A DNA stretch of 64,000 nucleotides. It comes from Synechococcus sp. UW105 (GTDB lineage: Bacteria; Cyanobacteriota; Cyanobacteriia; PCC-6307; Cyanobiaceae). Both the position numbers and the translations under genes were made by a program. Location: assembly GCF_900473935.1 (NCBI RefSeq), contig NZ_UCNN01000019.1, positions 362,387 through 426,386 of the forward strand. The letters run 5' to 3'. Positions within the stretch are counted from its first letter, which is position 1, and every line of letters begins with the position of its first letter. Below the pieces are notes generated by a model that saw only the letters and a program-made list of their open reading frames with translations, had not been told where the DNA came from and made no database searches. Positions 8,271 through 16,863 of this stretch are shown one piece after another.

Positions 8271-8531
8271 ATGGTGATTCAAGTGCTTCTGCTAGCGCCT
8301 CTATCATTCATATTGTCTCTTCCGTATGATATTGGCTTAGGTAAAGTCTACTCTCGTCAAGCTGCATACTCTGCTTGCCAGCGAGCTGCTAACAGCAAAA
8401 ATGAGGAAGTTCGTGTTATGTATGCTTGCAGAGAGGATGATGCTAATCGGCAGTTCCTGCTCCTGAAATTTAATCCGCTCGACATAGGGAATCCGAACAG
8501 GTATACAGCGATCGAGCACTTCTGCTACTGA
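8271..8531 (+). CDS. Small membrane or secreted protein, start uncertain
   Basis: 86 residues from ATG 8271, which has GGAGG 8 nt upstream. A hydrophobic N-terminus (about 3-18) is followed by a soluble part with Cys pairs in YSACQRAA and MYACREDD. The open frame continues upstream, through a TTG at 8226, into a Leu stretch encoded by CTT repeats that ends in LVGLIGC, a perfect lipobox, but this upstream part has no start codon in frame. An ATG at 8144 would read into it if the (TC)4 run had one more unit. The gene is therefore either a short membrane protein or a frameshifted lipoprotein. Confidence 0.45.
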   Translation: MVIQVLLLAPLSFILSLPYDIGLGKVYSRQAAYSACQRAANSKNEEVRVMYACREDDANRQFLLLKFNPLDIGNPNRYTAIEHFCY

Positions 8532-8717
8532 ATCAATCAGTCGAATAAGTCATCGCACCTGTCGGCGTCGGTACGTTCGAAGCCTTGTCGGAATCCTCCA
8601 GGCAACGCATCAATAGTTGTCTTCTTAGATATAAGTGCCCTTGTGCACTAATGCCGTTCAATTGATCCTGGCTGTCCCGGGTATGTCTATTATTGTTGTT
8701 TAAACGATTTTGGGAAG

Positions 8718-9449
8718 ATGTCTCTTAGGCCTACTGCTCTTGCTGCTGCGCTGTCTGTGCTTGCCCTTGGGTCTCCATTGATTTCCGGTTGCACGAATCC
8801 CTTGGCAATCATCTCTTCTAGCCGTGGCGCGGAAAAGTATGAGCAAGGAGATTATCAAGGGGCAATTGCTGATTTCACAAGAGCGATTGAGATTAATCCA
8901 CGGTATGCCGATGCTTACCTCAAGCGTGGAAATGCCAAGGATGAATTAGGTGATTATGAAGGAGCAATTTCGGATTATACAAAGGCGATAGAGGTGAATC
9001 CGCGGTATGCCGATGCCTATTATAATCGTGGTGTTGTCAAGTACGATCTAGAGGATTACCAAGGAGCGATTGCCGATTACACAAATGCGATAGAGATCGA
9101 TCCGCAGCATGCCGATGCCTACAATAACCGTGGCAATCTAAGGTCTAGTTCAGAAGATAACCAAGCAGCAATTGCTGACTTTGACAAGGCCATAGAGATT
9201 GATCCGCAGGACGACTATTACTATTACAATCGTGGCAATTCTAAGTTTAATTTAGAAGACTACCAAGGCGCCATTGCCGATTATACAAAGGCAATTGAGA
9301 TTAATTCGCAGGATTCCGATCATTATACCAACCGTGGCATTGCGAAAGAATTGGCAAATGATCTTGAGGGTGCTTGCGGTGATTGGAGGCGGGCCGTAGA
9401 CCTTGGAGATCAGAAGCCTGTCGAATGGGTCAAGTATCAGTGTTCATAG
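8718..9449 (+). CDS. TPR-repeat lipoprotein
   Basis: 243 residues. The signal peptide ends in the lipobox LISGC (Cys 25). From about residue 38 there are five near-identical 34-residue tetratricopeptide repeats with the consensus YQGAIADYTKAIEINPxxADAYxNRG, then a final GACGDWRRAVDLG repeat, also typical of cyanobacterial TPR proteins. GGGAAG precedes the ATG. TPR lipoproteins scaffold protein assembly in the periplasm or at membranes; the partner is not indicated. The near-identity of the repeats at DNA level suggests recent internal duplication and invites copy-number change. Confidence 0.85.
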   Translation: MSLRPTALAAALSVLALGSPLISGCTNPLAIISSSRGAEKYEQGDYQGAIADFTRAIEINPRYADAYLKRGNAKDELGDYEGAISDYTKAIEVNPRYADAYYNRGVVKYDLEDYQGAIADYTNAIEIDPQHADAYNNRGNLRSSSEDNQAAIADFDKAIEIDPQDDYYYYNRGNSKFNLEDYQGAIADYTKAIEINSQDSDHYTNRGIAKELANDLEGACGDWRRAVDLGDQKPVEWVKYQCS

Positions 9450-9480
9450 TTATTTCTATGTGCCTGGTTGTTGATGCTGA

Positions 9481-9825
9481 TCAGATCAGATGTTTCTGAT
9501 CTTCTTTGTGCTCGTGATCCCATCCCCAATCCATCCAACCCATTCGTCTGTCTTCTTTGCCTTCACTGGCTTTTCGAGAAGGTTGAGCCTTGTTCTCCTG
9601 TTGTCTTTCCCTCGTGGTAACGCCAAGTGGTTCAACACAGGTATCGACAGCGTTTGCTGTATTGAGTTGTTGTCTGCGGTATTCGCCCTTCCCGTTGCGC
9701 TCCGTGTAGAGCCAAATAAAAGGACCTCTCTCGTCACAGAGCACTTGCCCTTTACCGTCTAAGGCCTTGGTTTTCGTGTGGAGCTTTGGCGTCAGAAACT
9801 CGATCGCAACCAGACAAGCTCTCAA
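9481..9825 (-). CDS. Hypothetical hydrophilic protein, uncertain
   Basis: The frame is open from 9825 (TTG) to the stop at 9481, 114 residues, with believable composition: an N-terminal half including LHTKTKALDGKGQ and GPFIWLYTERNGKGEY, then a charged, disordered-looking tail ending in repeats of Trp/His/Lys (MGWMDWGWDHEHK). It overlaps the first 40 bp of the Rieske gene on the other strand, so the true start may be the GTG near 9750. No family was recognised. Coding is inferred only from composition. Confidence 0.4.
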   Translation of the reverse strand: MRACLVAIEFLTPKLHTKTKALDGKGQVLCDERGPFIWLYTERNGKGEYRRQQLNTANAVDTCVEPLGVTTRERQQENKAQPSRKASEGKEDRRMGWMDWGWDHEHKEDQKHLI

Positions 9826-11165
9826 TTAATCCATCTAAAAGCCAGTGGGGAACGGATCTCCCTTCCTGGACAGAGCAGTGGTGGCCAGTGGCTTATTTGC
9901 GCGATCTCGATCCCGCAAAGCCGCATCGTTTCACCCTGCTTGATCAAGACTTGGTGCTCTGGTGGGATCGTTCGCAAGAGCGATGGTGCGCCTTCCCCGA
10001 TGTCTGTCCCCATCGTCTGGTGCCTTTGAGTGAAGGACGGCTGAATGCGGATGGCCAGCTCGAGTGCCCGTATCACGGTTGGAGTTTTGATGGTGCAGGG
10101 CGGTGTCAGCGGATCCCCCAGGCCGAGGCAGGTACAAGAAGCGATAGCGTTCGCGCCCGTTGCATCAGCCTCCCTTGCAGCAGCGGACAGGGTCTGTTGT
10201 TTGTTTGGAGCGGTGATCCCAGCTCAGTTGATCCGGAGGCCGTGCCTTTGGTGCCGGCACTGGACATGTCCGCGGACACTTGGACCATCCAGGACACCTT
10301 TCGGGACCTGCCGATGGATGCCCTCACCTTGCTGGAAAACGTGTTGGATGTGAGCCATGTGCCCTTCACGCACCATCGCACTGTTGGACGACGCAGCAAT
10401 GCTTCTCCAGTCAGAGCAAGGATCAGCCATGAAGACGCTGATGGCTTTTCAGCCGTATGGGACGAGGGGCCTCGCCTGGGGTCGCTGGGGTCGCAGTTCA
10501 CCACCTTTCGTGCCCCCCAGCTGATCTGGCATGACCTGGACGCCAAGGGGTTCGCCCGCATCCTCACCGTGGTGTACGCAGTGCCGACACGCCGTGGCGA
10601 ATGTCGATTGTTTGCCCGCTTCCCTTTTCAATTTCATTCGTGGTTGCCGCGGTTGTTGGTTGGTGCCAGACCTCGTTGGTTGCAGCACATCGCTAATCAC
10701 AAGGTGCTGGAAGACGATCAGGTGTTTCTGCACCATCAGGAGCGGGTTCTTGATGCTGCAGGGGGCAGTGCTGCAGCAACCCGTGCCTTTTTTATGCCCT
10801 GTCAGGCCGATGTGTATGTGGCCGCTCTGCACCGTTGGCTGACGGCCCATGGCGGAGAGCCTTTTGATGGCGTTTCGTTGCCGCCGCGCCAGAACCTAGA
10901 TCTCTTGATGGATCGCTATCACAGCCACACTCGCCATTGCCGTAGTTGTTCGACGGCCTTGAGACGGCTTCGTGCTCTTCGCCCTTGGTGCTGGGGCATT
11001 CTCTGGGTGTCTGCAGCCCTGGTGGGACTGGGGCAGTTCGGGCCTCTGAGCTGGTGTGGCCTTTTGCTTGGCCTGCTTGCTGGATTGCTGATGCGTCAGT
11101 GCAGGCGCTGGGAGCGGGGCTTGATTGCCGGTGACGGGCAGGCTCCGCGCAATGATGAAGGTTGA
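9786..11165 (+). CDS. Rieske non-heme iron oxygenase, PaO/Tic55 type
   Basis: 459 residues. The Rieske [2Fe-2S] site is C74-P-H76 and C94-P-Y-H97. The mononuclear iron site is D188-V-S-H191 and H196 in NVLDVSHVPFTHH. A PaO-type C-terminal domain follows, and a hydrophobic pair near 400-440 anchors the protein. This is the layout of the pheophorbide a oxygenase/chlorophyllide a oxygenase/Tic55 group, which oxidises tetrapyrroles or related substrates with electrons from ferredoxin. The substrate cannot be told. The TTG start at 9786 is the only candidate before the conserved region; GGAG is very close to it. The next gene overlaps its stop. Confidence 0.85.
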   Translation: MASETRSQPDKLSINPSKSQWGTDLPSWTEQWWPVAYLRDLDPAKPHRFTLLDQDLVLWWDRSQERWCAFPDVCPHRLVPLSEGRLNADGQLECPYHGWSFDGAGRCQRIPQAEAGTRSDSVRARCISLPCSSGQGLLFVWSGDPSSVDPEAVPLVPALDMSADTWTIQDTFRDLPMDALTLLENVLDVSHVPFTHHRTVGRRSNASPVRARISHEDADGFSAVWDEGPRLGSLGSQFTTFRAPQLIWHDLDAKGFARILTVVYAVPTRRGECRLFARFPFQFHSWLPRLLVGARPRWLQHIANHKVLEDDQVFLHHQERVLDAAGGSAAATRAFFMPCQADVYVAALHRWLTAHGGEPFDGVSLPPRQNLDLLMDRYHSHTRHCRSCSTALRRLRALRPWCWGILWVSAALVGLGQFGPLSWCGLLLGLLAGLLMRQCRRWERGLIAGDGQAPRNDEG

Positions 11166-11457
11166 TTGTTCCGGTGTCGGATCTGTGGCGATCAATGTGA
11201 TCTCGCCATGCTCGGAGAGCGTGATCGTTGCTTTGGGTGCACGCGATTGGCCGATCTGGGCTTGTGAGGTGAGCACCTTCCCCTGGCAATACGACCAGCG
11301 GGAAACCTGCTTGCTGTTGGAAGGGGAAGTGACGGTGACGCCTGACGGTGGAGAGCCGGTGCGATTCGGCGCTGGAGACCTGGTGGAATTTTCCGCAGGC
11401 CTTTGTTGCACTTGGGATGTCACTAAGCCAGTGCGTAAGCACTACCGCTTCGGTTGA
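11152..11457 (+). CDS. Cupin-domain protein (DUF861 type)
   Basis: 101 residues, a single small beta-barrel. WPIWACEVSTFPWQYDQRETCLLLEGEVTV holds the first cupin motif (key parts WPIWACE, TFPWQYD, CLLLEGEVTV), and RFGAGDLVEFSAGLCCTWDV the second (GAGDLVEFSAG, CTWDV). This matches the DUF861/EutQ-like cupin_3 family, common in cyanobacteria and plants, function unknown. The ATG at 11152 (or 11155) overlaps the end of the Rieske gene in ATGATGAAGGTTGA, so the two are probably translationally coupled and may act together. Confidence 0.85.
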   Translation: MMKVDCSGVGSVAINVISPCSESVIVALGARDWPIWACEVSTFPWQYDQRETCLLLEGEVTVTPDGGEPVRFGAGDLVEFSAGLCCTWDVTKPVRKHYRFG

Positions 11458-11472
11458 GGCGGGTGGGGTTGC

Positions 11473-11721
11473 TCAAATGTCGACATCGGCTCCCCACTGG
11501 GGAATGCAGGTGCGCCAACCCACCCGCAGCAATTCCTGCCAAAGCAGCTCGGCCGTTTCGCGGCGGAGGTGCACCCTGGTTTTCAGCAATGGGGCTTCTC
11601 CAGGAACAGGTCGCCCTGAATCCACGAACACGCGAGGATCCTGGCCCCAGCTTTTTTCGTCGGCATGGAACCGTTTGGTTTCGCTGGTGCGGGGATCCTG
11701 GATCCAACCATGCCTTGGCAT
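11473..11721 (-). CDS. DUF1651 family protein
   Basis: 82 residues from ATG 11721, or 94 from GTG 11757. The pattern GWIQDP, SWGQDPRVFVDSGRPVPGEAPLLKTR, ELLWQELLRVGW fits DUF1651, a small family almost confined to marine picocyanobacteria; key parts are the WG.DPRVFVD strand and the C-terminal W..L...GW. Function is unknown and the genes are usually single and mobile in position. It is convergent with the cupin gene, 15 bp apart. Confidence 0.7.
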   Translation of the reverse strand: MPRHGWIQDPRTSETKRFHADEKSWGQDPRVFVDSGRPVPGEAPLLKTRVHLRRETAELLWQELLRVGWRTCIPQWGADVDI

Positions 11722-11918
11722 CGCTTTCGTGGGGTGATCGCAGAGGTGCGCATCCACTCCTCGGCTTTGAACGGGGCGTAAGGGGAGCTGGGCGCCATGG
11801 GCCTGCTGCTGGTACGCCTGTTCTACTCGAGTAGTACAAATGTGTCAATCGAGGTCGCGGCTGGTTGCTGCTGGTTGCTGCTTGTCTGCTGGGCAGGCTG
11901 TCGTCCCTGGGCGCCATC

Positions 11919-13193
11919 ATGGCGACCTCATCGAACACCTTCGTGATGCCTGATGTCGCGTCTGTTGATCAGGCCCTGCACTGGGATGCACTTGAGGCGA
12001 TGGCCCCAGCCTTGATCGACCGGATCAACGGTCCCACCAATGCTCAGGCCACTCTGCGCCTCTTCGGTCAGTCCGAGGCATCCGTGAGGGTGACGCTGTA
12101 TCGGGATCATCATGCTTGGTGCCCGTACTGCCAAAAGGTATGGCTCTGGCTTGAGTTCCGGCGGATCCCTTACCGGATCCGTAAGGTCACCATGCGCTGT
12201 TACGGCCCGAAGGAGCCTTGGTTCACCTCCAAAATCCCATCCGGGATGCTTCCGGCCCTGGAGCTTGATGGCCGGCTAATTACCGAAAGCGATGACATCC
12301 TCCTGGCTTTGGAGCAGGCCTTTGGTCCGCTTGGAGCATCAATGCTGGACCGGCGGGTGCGGGACCTGCGGCAATTGGAGCGTTTGCTGTTTCGTGCCTG
12401 GTGCATTTGGCTTTGCTCCCCTGGATTGACCGAACGTCAGGACCACAAAGCTCGCGAGCAGTTCCAGGCCATCGCGCGGCGGATGGAGCAGGCTCTGGCT
12501 CGGGGGGGAGGGCGTTGGCTCGATCCAGACGCCCCGCTCGCAGAGGAACCCGGCAGCGCTGACTTGGTGTTTGTTCCCTATGTGGAGCGCATGAACGCGT
12601 CGTTGGCCTACTTCAAAGGCTTCGGCCTGCGCAACGAACATCCAGGCATTGATTCTTGGCTGAGGGCCCTTGAACAGTTGACGACCTATCGCGGCACTCA
12701 AAGCGATTTCCATACCCACGCCCATGACCTTCCACCGCAGATGGGGGGCTGCTGGGAGAACGGCACGGCGGAGCAGCGTCGCTGTGCCGCTGCGATCGAT
12801 GTTGGCGAAGGTTTGGCCTGCTGGGAGCGCCATCTCGTTGACGATGACGTTGATTCCGGTGCGGCTGCACTGCTTGCGCTTGAACCGGTGCTTCGCCATC
12901 GCTTCACCCTGATGGCCCGCAATCCCCTTGGCGTCGCCTTTGATCAGCCCCTGCGCGCTGCCCTCACATTGCTGTTGCATGGCACTCCGGTCATGCCGAT
13001 GGCCGGCTCCGCCTTGGGCTTGCGTTACTTGCGAGACCGCATCTGCGTTCCTCGCGACATGCCCCTGCTCAGCGGTCGACTACTGCGCCAGGCCCTTGAG
13101 CAAACCGCTGCTTTGGATGGCGATCAGCAGCCTGAGGCGATTCCTCTTCAGCATCGATTTGATCAGGATCCGCGCCCTTTTTTGACTGAGTGA
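11919..13193 (+). CDS. Glutathione S-transferase-like protein
   Basis: 424 residues from ATG 11919, longer than ordinary GSTs (about 220). A leader of about 50 residues precedes the thioredoxin-fold domain, whose active site is C68-P-Y-C71-Q-K. IPSGMLPALELDGRLITESDDIL follows (key parts SGMLPALELDG and ITESDDIL: the cis-Pro and the glutathione-binding ES motif). The rest is an alpha-helical GST C-domain with an extra 150 residues. The CPYC motif points to an omega/glutaredoxin-like thiol transferase. Similar long GSTs occur throughout picocyanobacteria. Substrate unknown. Confidence 0.8.
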   Translation: MATSSNTFVMPDVASVDQALHWDALEAMAPALIDRINGPTNAQATLRLFGQSEASVRVTLYRDHHAWCPYCQKVWLWLEFRRIPYRIRKVTMRCYGPKEPWFTSKIPSGMLPALELDGRLITESDDILLALEQAFGPLGASMLDRRVRDLRQLERLLFRAWCIWLCSPGLTERQDHKAREQFQAIARRMEQALARGGGRWLDPDAPLAEEPGSADLVFVPYVERMNASLAYFKGFGLRNEHPGIDSWLRALEQLTTYRGTQSDFHTHAHDLPPQMGGCWENGTAEQRRCAAAIDVGEGLACWERHLVDDDVDSGAAALLALEPVLRHRFTLMARNPLGVAFDQPLRAALTLLLHGTPVMPMAGSALGLRYLRDRICVPRDMPLLSGRLLRQALEQTAALDGDQQPEAIPLQHRFDQDPRPFLTE

Positions 13194-13275
13194 CCAGGAT
13201 CACAACGGCACGTGATCACCATCAGCAACGTTGGTTCAGGCTGCCGTGAAGGTGTGAGCAATCGCTCCGCTATCG

Positions 13276-13593
13276 ATGGCCCGCACTCCCAAGGCTATTT
13301 ATCGCTGTCCCCACTGTTTGAGCATTCGCGCCCAGGCGGCTGATCTTGGCGGCAGCTGTCCGAGTTGCTTCAAGCCACTGCCAGCCGATCTTGCGCCGGC
13401 CTATTTCGTGACCGATCCCAACCCTCACCGAGGTTCGTCGGCAAGGTCAAAGCTGGGCATGGGGGTGCCGTTGAAACTGATTGCGGGCGTTGTGCTTGCT
13501 GTCAGTTTCCTGCCTGCACTGGCTCCCGATCCGATGCCGTCGCCTTCAAGCCCTGCGGAGATGGTGACTCTGATGTCCCCCCATCCTTCCTGA
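13276..13593 (+). CDS. Zinc-ribbon membrane protein
   Basis: 105 residues. An N-terminal four-cysteine zinc ribbon is formed by YRCPHCLS (Cys 11 and 14) and SCPSCFKP (Cys 28 and 31). After a polar linker comes one hydrophobic helix (about 64-82) and a Pro/Ser tail. No named family recognised. It lies 82 bp after the GST gene and 70 bp before the dehydrogenase gene, same strand. Confidence 0.6.
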   Translation: MARTPKAIYRCPHCLSIRAQAADLGGSCPSCFKPLPADLAPAYFVTDPNPHRGSSARSKLGMGVPLKLIAGVVLAVSFLPALAPDPMPSPSSPAEMVTLMSPHPS

Positions 13594-13663
13594 CCAACCC
13601 ACCATGTTTCACAGGCTGCCGCGAGGCAGGGGATGATCGGCAGCACGCAGACGCTCTGTTTCG

Positions 13664-14548
13664 ATGCTCAAGATTGCTCTTCTCGGTACAGGCTTGCTGG
13701 GCGAGGCGATCGGATGCCGTTTGTTGCACCAGGGTGTGAACCTTCACGTCTGGAACCGTCGCTCTGAGAAATGTTCCACGCTCGTGGCAGCAGGTGCGCA
13801 GCCGATTCAGCTCTTGGCTGGCGCAGCCAAGAGCTGTGATGCCGTGATCACGGTGCTGCGTGATGGGCCGGTGACTGCGGAGGTGGTTGCTGGTCTTGGC
13901 GATCTTGGCGGTGCCTGTTGTCTGCCGATGGGCACGATGGGGATCAGCGAATCACGGCAGCTGGAATCACAGGTGCAGGCGCAGAATGGCCGCTACCTGG
14001 AAGCACCAGTACTCGGCAGCAAACCGGAGGCTCTGGAGGGCAGGCTGTTGGTGATGGCGGGGGGAGATGGGGCTCTGTTTGAGGCGCAATTGCCGCTATT
14101 GCGAATGCTGAGCCAAGATCCGAAGCTGATGGGGGCGACGGGCTGCGGGGCCGCTAGCAAGTTGGCCCTGAATCAGTTGATCGCCAGCCTCACCCATGGC
14201 TATTCCCTGGCGCTTCGCTTGGTTCAGGCCTCTGGGCTCGATATTGAACGGTTCATGGAGGTGTTGAGGCCGTCAGCGTTGTATGCACCGACCGTGGACA
14301 AGAAGCTGGTGCGGATGCTTGCCCACGACTACGCCAATCCCAACTTCAGTACAGCCCTGTTGCGCAAGGATCTTGCCCTTTTCTTGCGTGAGGCTGATCT
14401 GATCGGTCTTGAGGCCAGCGGTCTCCAGGGCTTGATGACTTTGCTGGAACGAGCGCAGGGATCGCCGTTGGATGGGGATGACTATTCAGCTCTGCATGAG
14501 CTCACCGCCCCACAGCCTGATCTCAACGCACCAAAGGCAACACTGTGA
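13664..14548 (+). CDS. NAD(P)-dependent beta-hydroxyacid dehydrogenase
   Basis: 294 residues, the standard length of the 3-hydroxyisobutyrate/6-phosphogluconate dehydrogenase family. The Rossmann motif GTGLLGEA is at the N-terminus, with VWNRRSEK after beta-2, suggesting NADP preference because of the Arg pair. GSKPEALEGRLLVMAGGD is the domain joint, and GCGAASKLALNQ carries the catalytic lysine. Members reduce succinic semialdehyde, glyoxylate or similar acids (GLYR type) or oxidise 3-hydroxyisobutyrate; the substrate here is not settled by sequence. Confidence 0.85.
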   Translation: MLKIALLGTGLLGEAIGCRLLHQGVNLHVWNRRSEKCSTLVAAGAQPIQLLAGAAKSCDAVITVLRDGPVTAEVVAGLGDLGGACCLPMGTMGISESRQLESQVQAQNGRYLEAPVLGSKPEALEGRLLVMAGGDGALFEAQLPLLRMLSQDPKLMGATGCGAASKLALNQLIASLTHGYSLALRLVQASGLDIERFMEVLRPSALYAPTVDKKLVRMLAHDYANPNFSTALLRKDLALFLREADLIGLEASGLQGLMTLLERAQGSPLDGDDYSALHELTAPQPDLNAPKATL

Positions 14549-15082
14549 TCCTGCGTTCGAACACTCGTGCCGGCGAGGCAAAGCAGAGGAAGGCTCTCAC
14601 GCTTCAGAGGCCTTTGGGCTGAAGAGGAGGCGATCAGGAGTGGAGCTTGTTCCGAGCGAAACAAGCTCCATCCCGACTCCGAGTGAAGGCCAGGGAGCAT
14701 CGTCCTAACCAACCATCGACAGGGAGCCTCCACTCCCTGTGAAAAAGCTAGCGCAGCGGCGGGAATATGAGTTCTGCTGTTGCGCAACCGCAAGGTCGGC
14801 GCCTTGGTATGAAGCGGCTGCGCCGCTGCTTGGCTCCCTGGCCCTTCGTTGCACTTCAGCCCAGAGTGGGCGATCGACGTGTTTGTCGATGCATGCGCCT
14901 TGACCTTGAGGTCTTAGGGATGAGTCTTAAGGATTGACTTCATTCCTTTGGGTATCAATTGATGCGTTGACTGCATTTTGCTGTTCTGATGCAATCACTT
15001 TTGCTCTCTTCCCAGCAGCATCTCAATCAGGCTCAGCCTCGAATTGAGGCAGTCTCTGGTCAGTTTTTGATCAGGTTGTGAT
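14549..15082. other. Intergenic region, no supported gene
   Basis: 534 bp. A stem AGCGGC-TGC-GCCGCT is at 14812-14826. A minus-strand frame at 14482-14793 is open, but its composition and its position antisense to the dehydrogenase end argue against a gene. The right-hand part (14930-15080) is AT-rich and lies downstream of the Hli gene, so it probably holds only that gene's 3' end. Confidence 0.5.
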
Positions 15083-15328
15083 TTACAACGAGAGATACCA
15101 GCGGACCATCGCCATCACTTGACCTGCGGGTCCATGTCCGCTCACGAGTTCGCCGATCAAAGCAGCTGCGAAGCCCAGCATGGCTACGCGTCCATTGATC
15201 AGCTCCACCATGGTTAGAGCACCTGTGTTCCAAGGGCGACGCGTGGTTAGTCCCTCTCCAAAGGGTTCGTGCGGTTCATAGCTGTAGCCAACGTCTGGCA
15301 CGGATCGAATCTGCCGATGGAACGCCAT
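15083..15328 (-). CDS. High-light-inducible protein (one-helix Lhc-like)
   Basis: 81 residues from ATG 15328. The single helix has the Lhc signature ELINGRVAMLGFAAALIGE (E, N and R ligate chlorophyll), followed by SGHGPAGQ and a hydrophobic end. A 40-residue N-terminal extension with GEGLTTRRPWNT is typical of the longer marine Synechococcus Hli forms. Hli proteins bind chlorophyll and carotenoid and protect photosystems and newly made chlorophyll proteins in excess light. An in-frame TTG at 15361 would add 11 residues. It diverges from the NTF2-like gene with 50 bp between starts. Confidence 0.85.
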   Translation of the reverse strand: MAFHRQIRSVPDVGYSYEPHEPFGEGLTTRRPWNTGALTMVELINGRVAMLGFAAALIGELVSGHGPAGQVMAMVRWYLSL

Positions 15329-15378
15329 GAGCCTATGCGGATCCGTCAGGATCTGAGCCAACTGTTGTTGGATGCCCC

Positions 15379-15807
15379 ATGTCAGCCGTGTCTGCTGATC
15401 AGCTCAGAGAGCTGTTCACCAAGCCCTATGGCTTACCTGCCCCGTCCGAAGAGCAGTGGCGAGCGCTTTATGCCAACGATGTGCATTTTCAGGATCCCAC
15501 CCAGGAGCGTGTCGGCGTCGATGCTTACATCGCCGCTCAAAATGGATTGATCAGGCGCTGCGATGACGTCTACCTCTTGCCGACAGCCGTGGCCGTGGAC
15601 GCTGATCTTGCATTTGTGGAGTGGGAGATGGGCCTAAAAATCAAGGGCATCGAATTCGTTTACCCAGGTGCAAGTCGCCTGCGTCTCAATGGCGACGGAA
15701 AAATCTGTGACCATCGTGACTATTTCGATTTCGTTGGCCCCACATTTGGTCCGGTGCCTCTGGTTGGTGGATTCGTTCGCTGGCTTTACAAGCGTTTTGT
15801 GGACTGA
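15379..15807 (+). CDS. NTF2-like/SnoaL-type protein
   Basis: 142 residues of cone-shaped alpha+beta fold. WRALYANDVHFQDPTQERVGVDAYI is the usual first part ('y..dv.f.dP...y.g.d.i'), and ICDHRDYFDF the end of the sheet. This resembles the limonene-epoxide-hydrolase/DUF2358-like NTF2 group. Family members are either enzymes or binding domains; no catalytic set can be confirmed. Its position across a short divergent promoter from an Hli gene may mean a common light response, which is inference. Confidence 0.7.
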   Translation: MSAVSADQLRELFTKPYGLPAPSEEQWRALYANDVHFQDPTQERVGVDAYIAAQNGLIRRCDDVYLLPTAVAVDADLAFVEWEMGLKIKGIEFVYPGASRLRLNGDGKICDHRDYFDFVGPTFGPVPLVGGFVRWLYKRFVD

Positions 15808-15928
15808 GTCCTGCAGGCTGAGATCAGGTTTCTGGAGAAAAATGGAAGACTTTTGTTTGTTGTTGCTGATCTGACAAAAACTCCTTCTGATTTCGGAGAT
15901 TGTCACGACACGACTCGCACCCTTTCTG

Positions 15929-16174
15929 ATGGAGGACTGTCTTTACTGGAACGAATCACCCAAAATGGTGGTGTTGAAGTGTATCGGTGCGAACAACTTT
16001 TACTTGGAGAAAGTTGTGATGCCAAGCGAAATCTTTGGCTTCAGAGCACCGATCGATGCCAAAGTTGAGATCTGGCAGATGGCTGTTAATGGACAGCTGC
16101 TGAGCGTTCGCGGTGATGTTCGCGATTTTTTGTCTAGAGCCAGGGCACCACTCCCCAACCCGATGGTGGCCTAA
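15929..16174 (+). CDS. DUF1830 family protein
   Basis: 81 residues. VLKCIGANNFYLEKVVMPSE and IFGFRAPIDAKVEIWQM match DUF1830, a cyanobacterial family of about 70 residues with the pattern 'C.G...FYLE.V..P.E...F.AP..A..E.W'. Function is unknown. The ATG at 15929 is used; another ATG at 15965 would remove the poorly conserved start. The 120 bp before it hold no gene. Confidence 0.75.
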   Translation: MEDCLYWNESPKMVVLKCIGANNFYLEKVVMPSEIFGFRAPIDAKVEIWQMAVNGQLLSVRGDVRDFLSRARAPLPNPMVA

Positions 16175-16224
16175 GCGCCTTCTTGTTTCGCCATTGAGGT
16201 GACTCGAGAAGGAGAATCAAGCCC

Positions 16225-16863
16225 ATGAGCTCACCTCTCCTTCTCGACGGTGCTTCTGATGCACCGCTCACCTTCCTTTTGGCCCATGGTGCTGGTGCTC
16301 CGATGGACAGTCCCTTTATGGCGGCAATGGCTACGGGCTTGTCCCAGCGGGATTGGGGTGTGGTGCGTTTCGAATTCCCTTACATGCAGCGCTCCCGTCA
16401 GACAGGCAAGAAGGCTGCTCCTGATCGCTTTCCAGTTCTTGAGGCTTGTTTCCACGAACAGATCACTGCGCTCGTGGATCGTCCTGGGCTGATCATTGGT
16501 GGCAAGTCCATGGGGGGACGTGTGGCCAGCCAGCTTTTGGAGCCGCTTGGTCCTTCCAGCAATGTTCGAGGCTGCGTTTGTCTTGGCTACCCCTTTCATC
16601 CTCCGGGTCATCCGGAGAAGCTACGTACGGATCATTTGATGGCGCTTGCATCGCCGCTGCTCGTGCTTCAAGGCGAACGCGATACGTTCGGAAAACCCAA
16701 GGAGGTGGAGGGCTATCAGCTGCCCGCCGCGATCAGCGTTGCGTGGATTCCAGACGGCGACCACAGCTTCAAACCGAGGAAAAGCTCAGGACGCTCGCTT
16801 GACCAGAATCTTGCTCTGGCGATTGATCGGATGGATGGCTTCGCCAAACAGCTTCTGAGTTGA
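16225..16863 (+). CDS. Alpha/beta hydrolase (KANL3/Tex30-like)
   Basis: 212 residues. FLLAHGAGAPMDSPFM is the oxyanion-hole strand typical of the KANL3/Tex30 group, GGKSMGGR the nucleophile elbow (Ser), LLVLQGERDTFGKP the acid region (Asp) and DGDHSFKPRK the catalytic His. These small hydrolases have no well-defined substrate. AAGGAG lies 11 nt before the ATG. Confidence 0.85.
   Translation: MSSPLLLDGASDAPLTFLLAHGAGAPMDSPFMAAMATGLSQRDWGVVRFEFPYMQRSRQTGKKAAPDRFPVLEACFHEQITALVDRPGLIIGGKSMGGRVASQLLEPLGPSSNVRGCVCLGYPFHPPGHPEKLRTDHLMALASPLLVLQGERDTFGKPKEVEGYQLPAAISVAWIPDGDHSFKPRKSSGRSLDQNLALAIDRMDGFAKQLLS

Noticed and set aside
8718..9449. TPR gene as a CRISPR or DNA-level tandem repeat
   Set aside because: The periodic DNA similarity follows the 34-residue tetratricopeptide unit in frame, so it is protein-repeat structure.
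14482..14793. Minus-strand open frame of 103 codons
   Set aside because: It overlaps the end of the dehydrogenase gene antisense and its product is Ser/Arg/Leu-rich without structure; a shadow of the coding strand.
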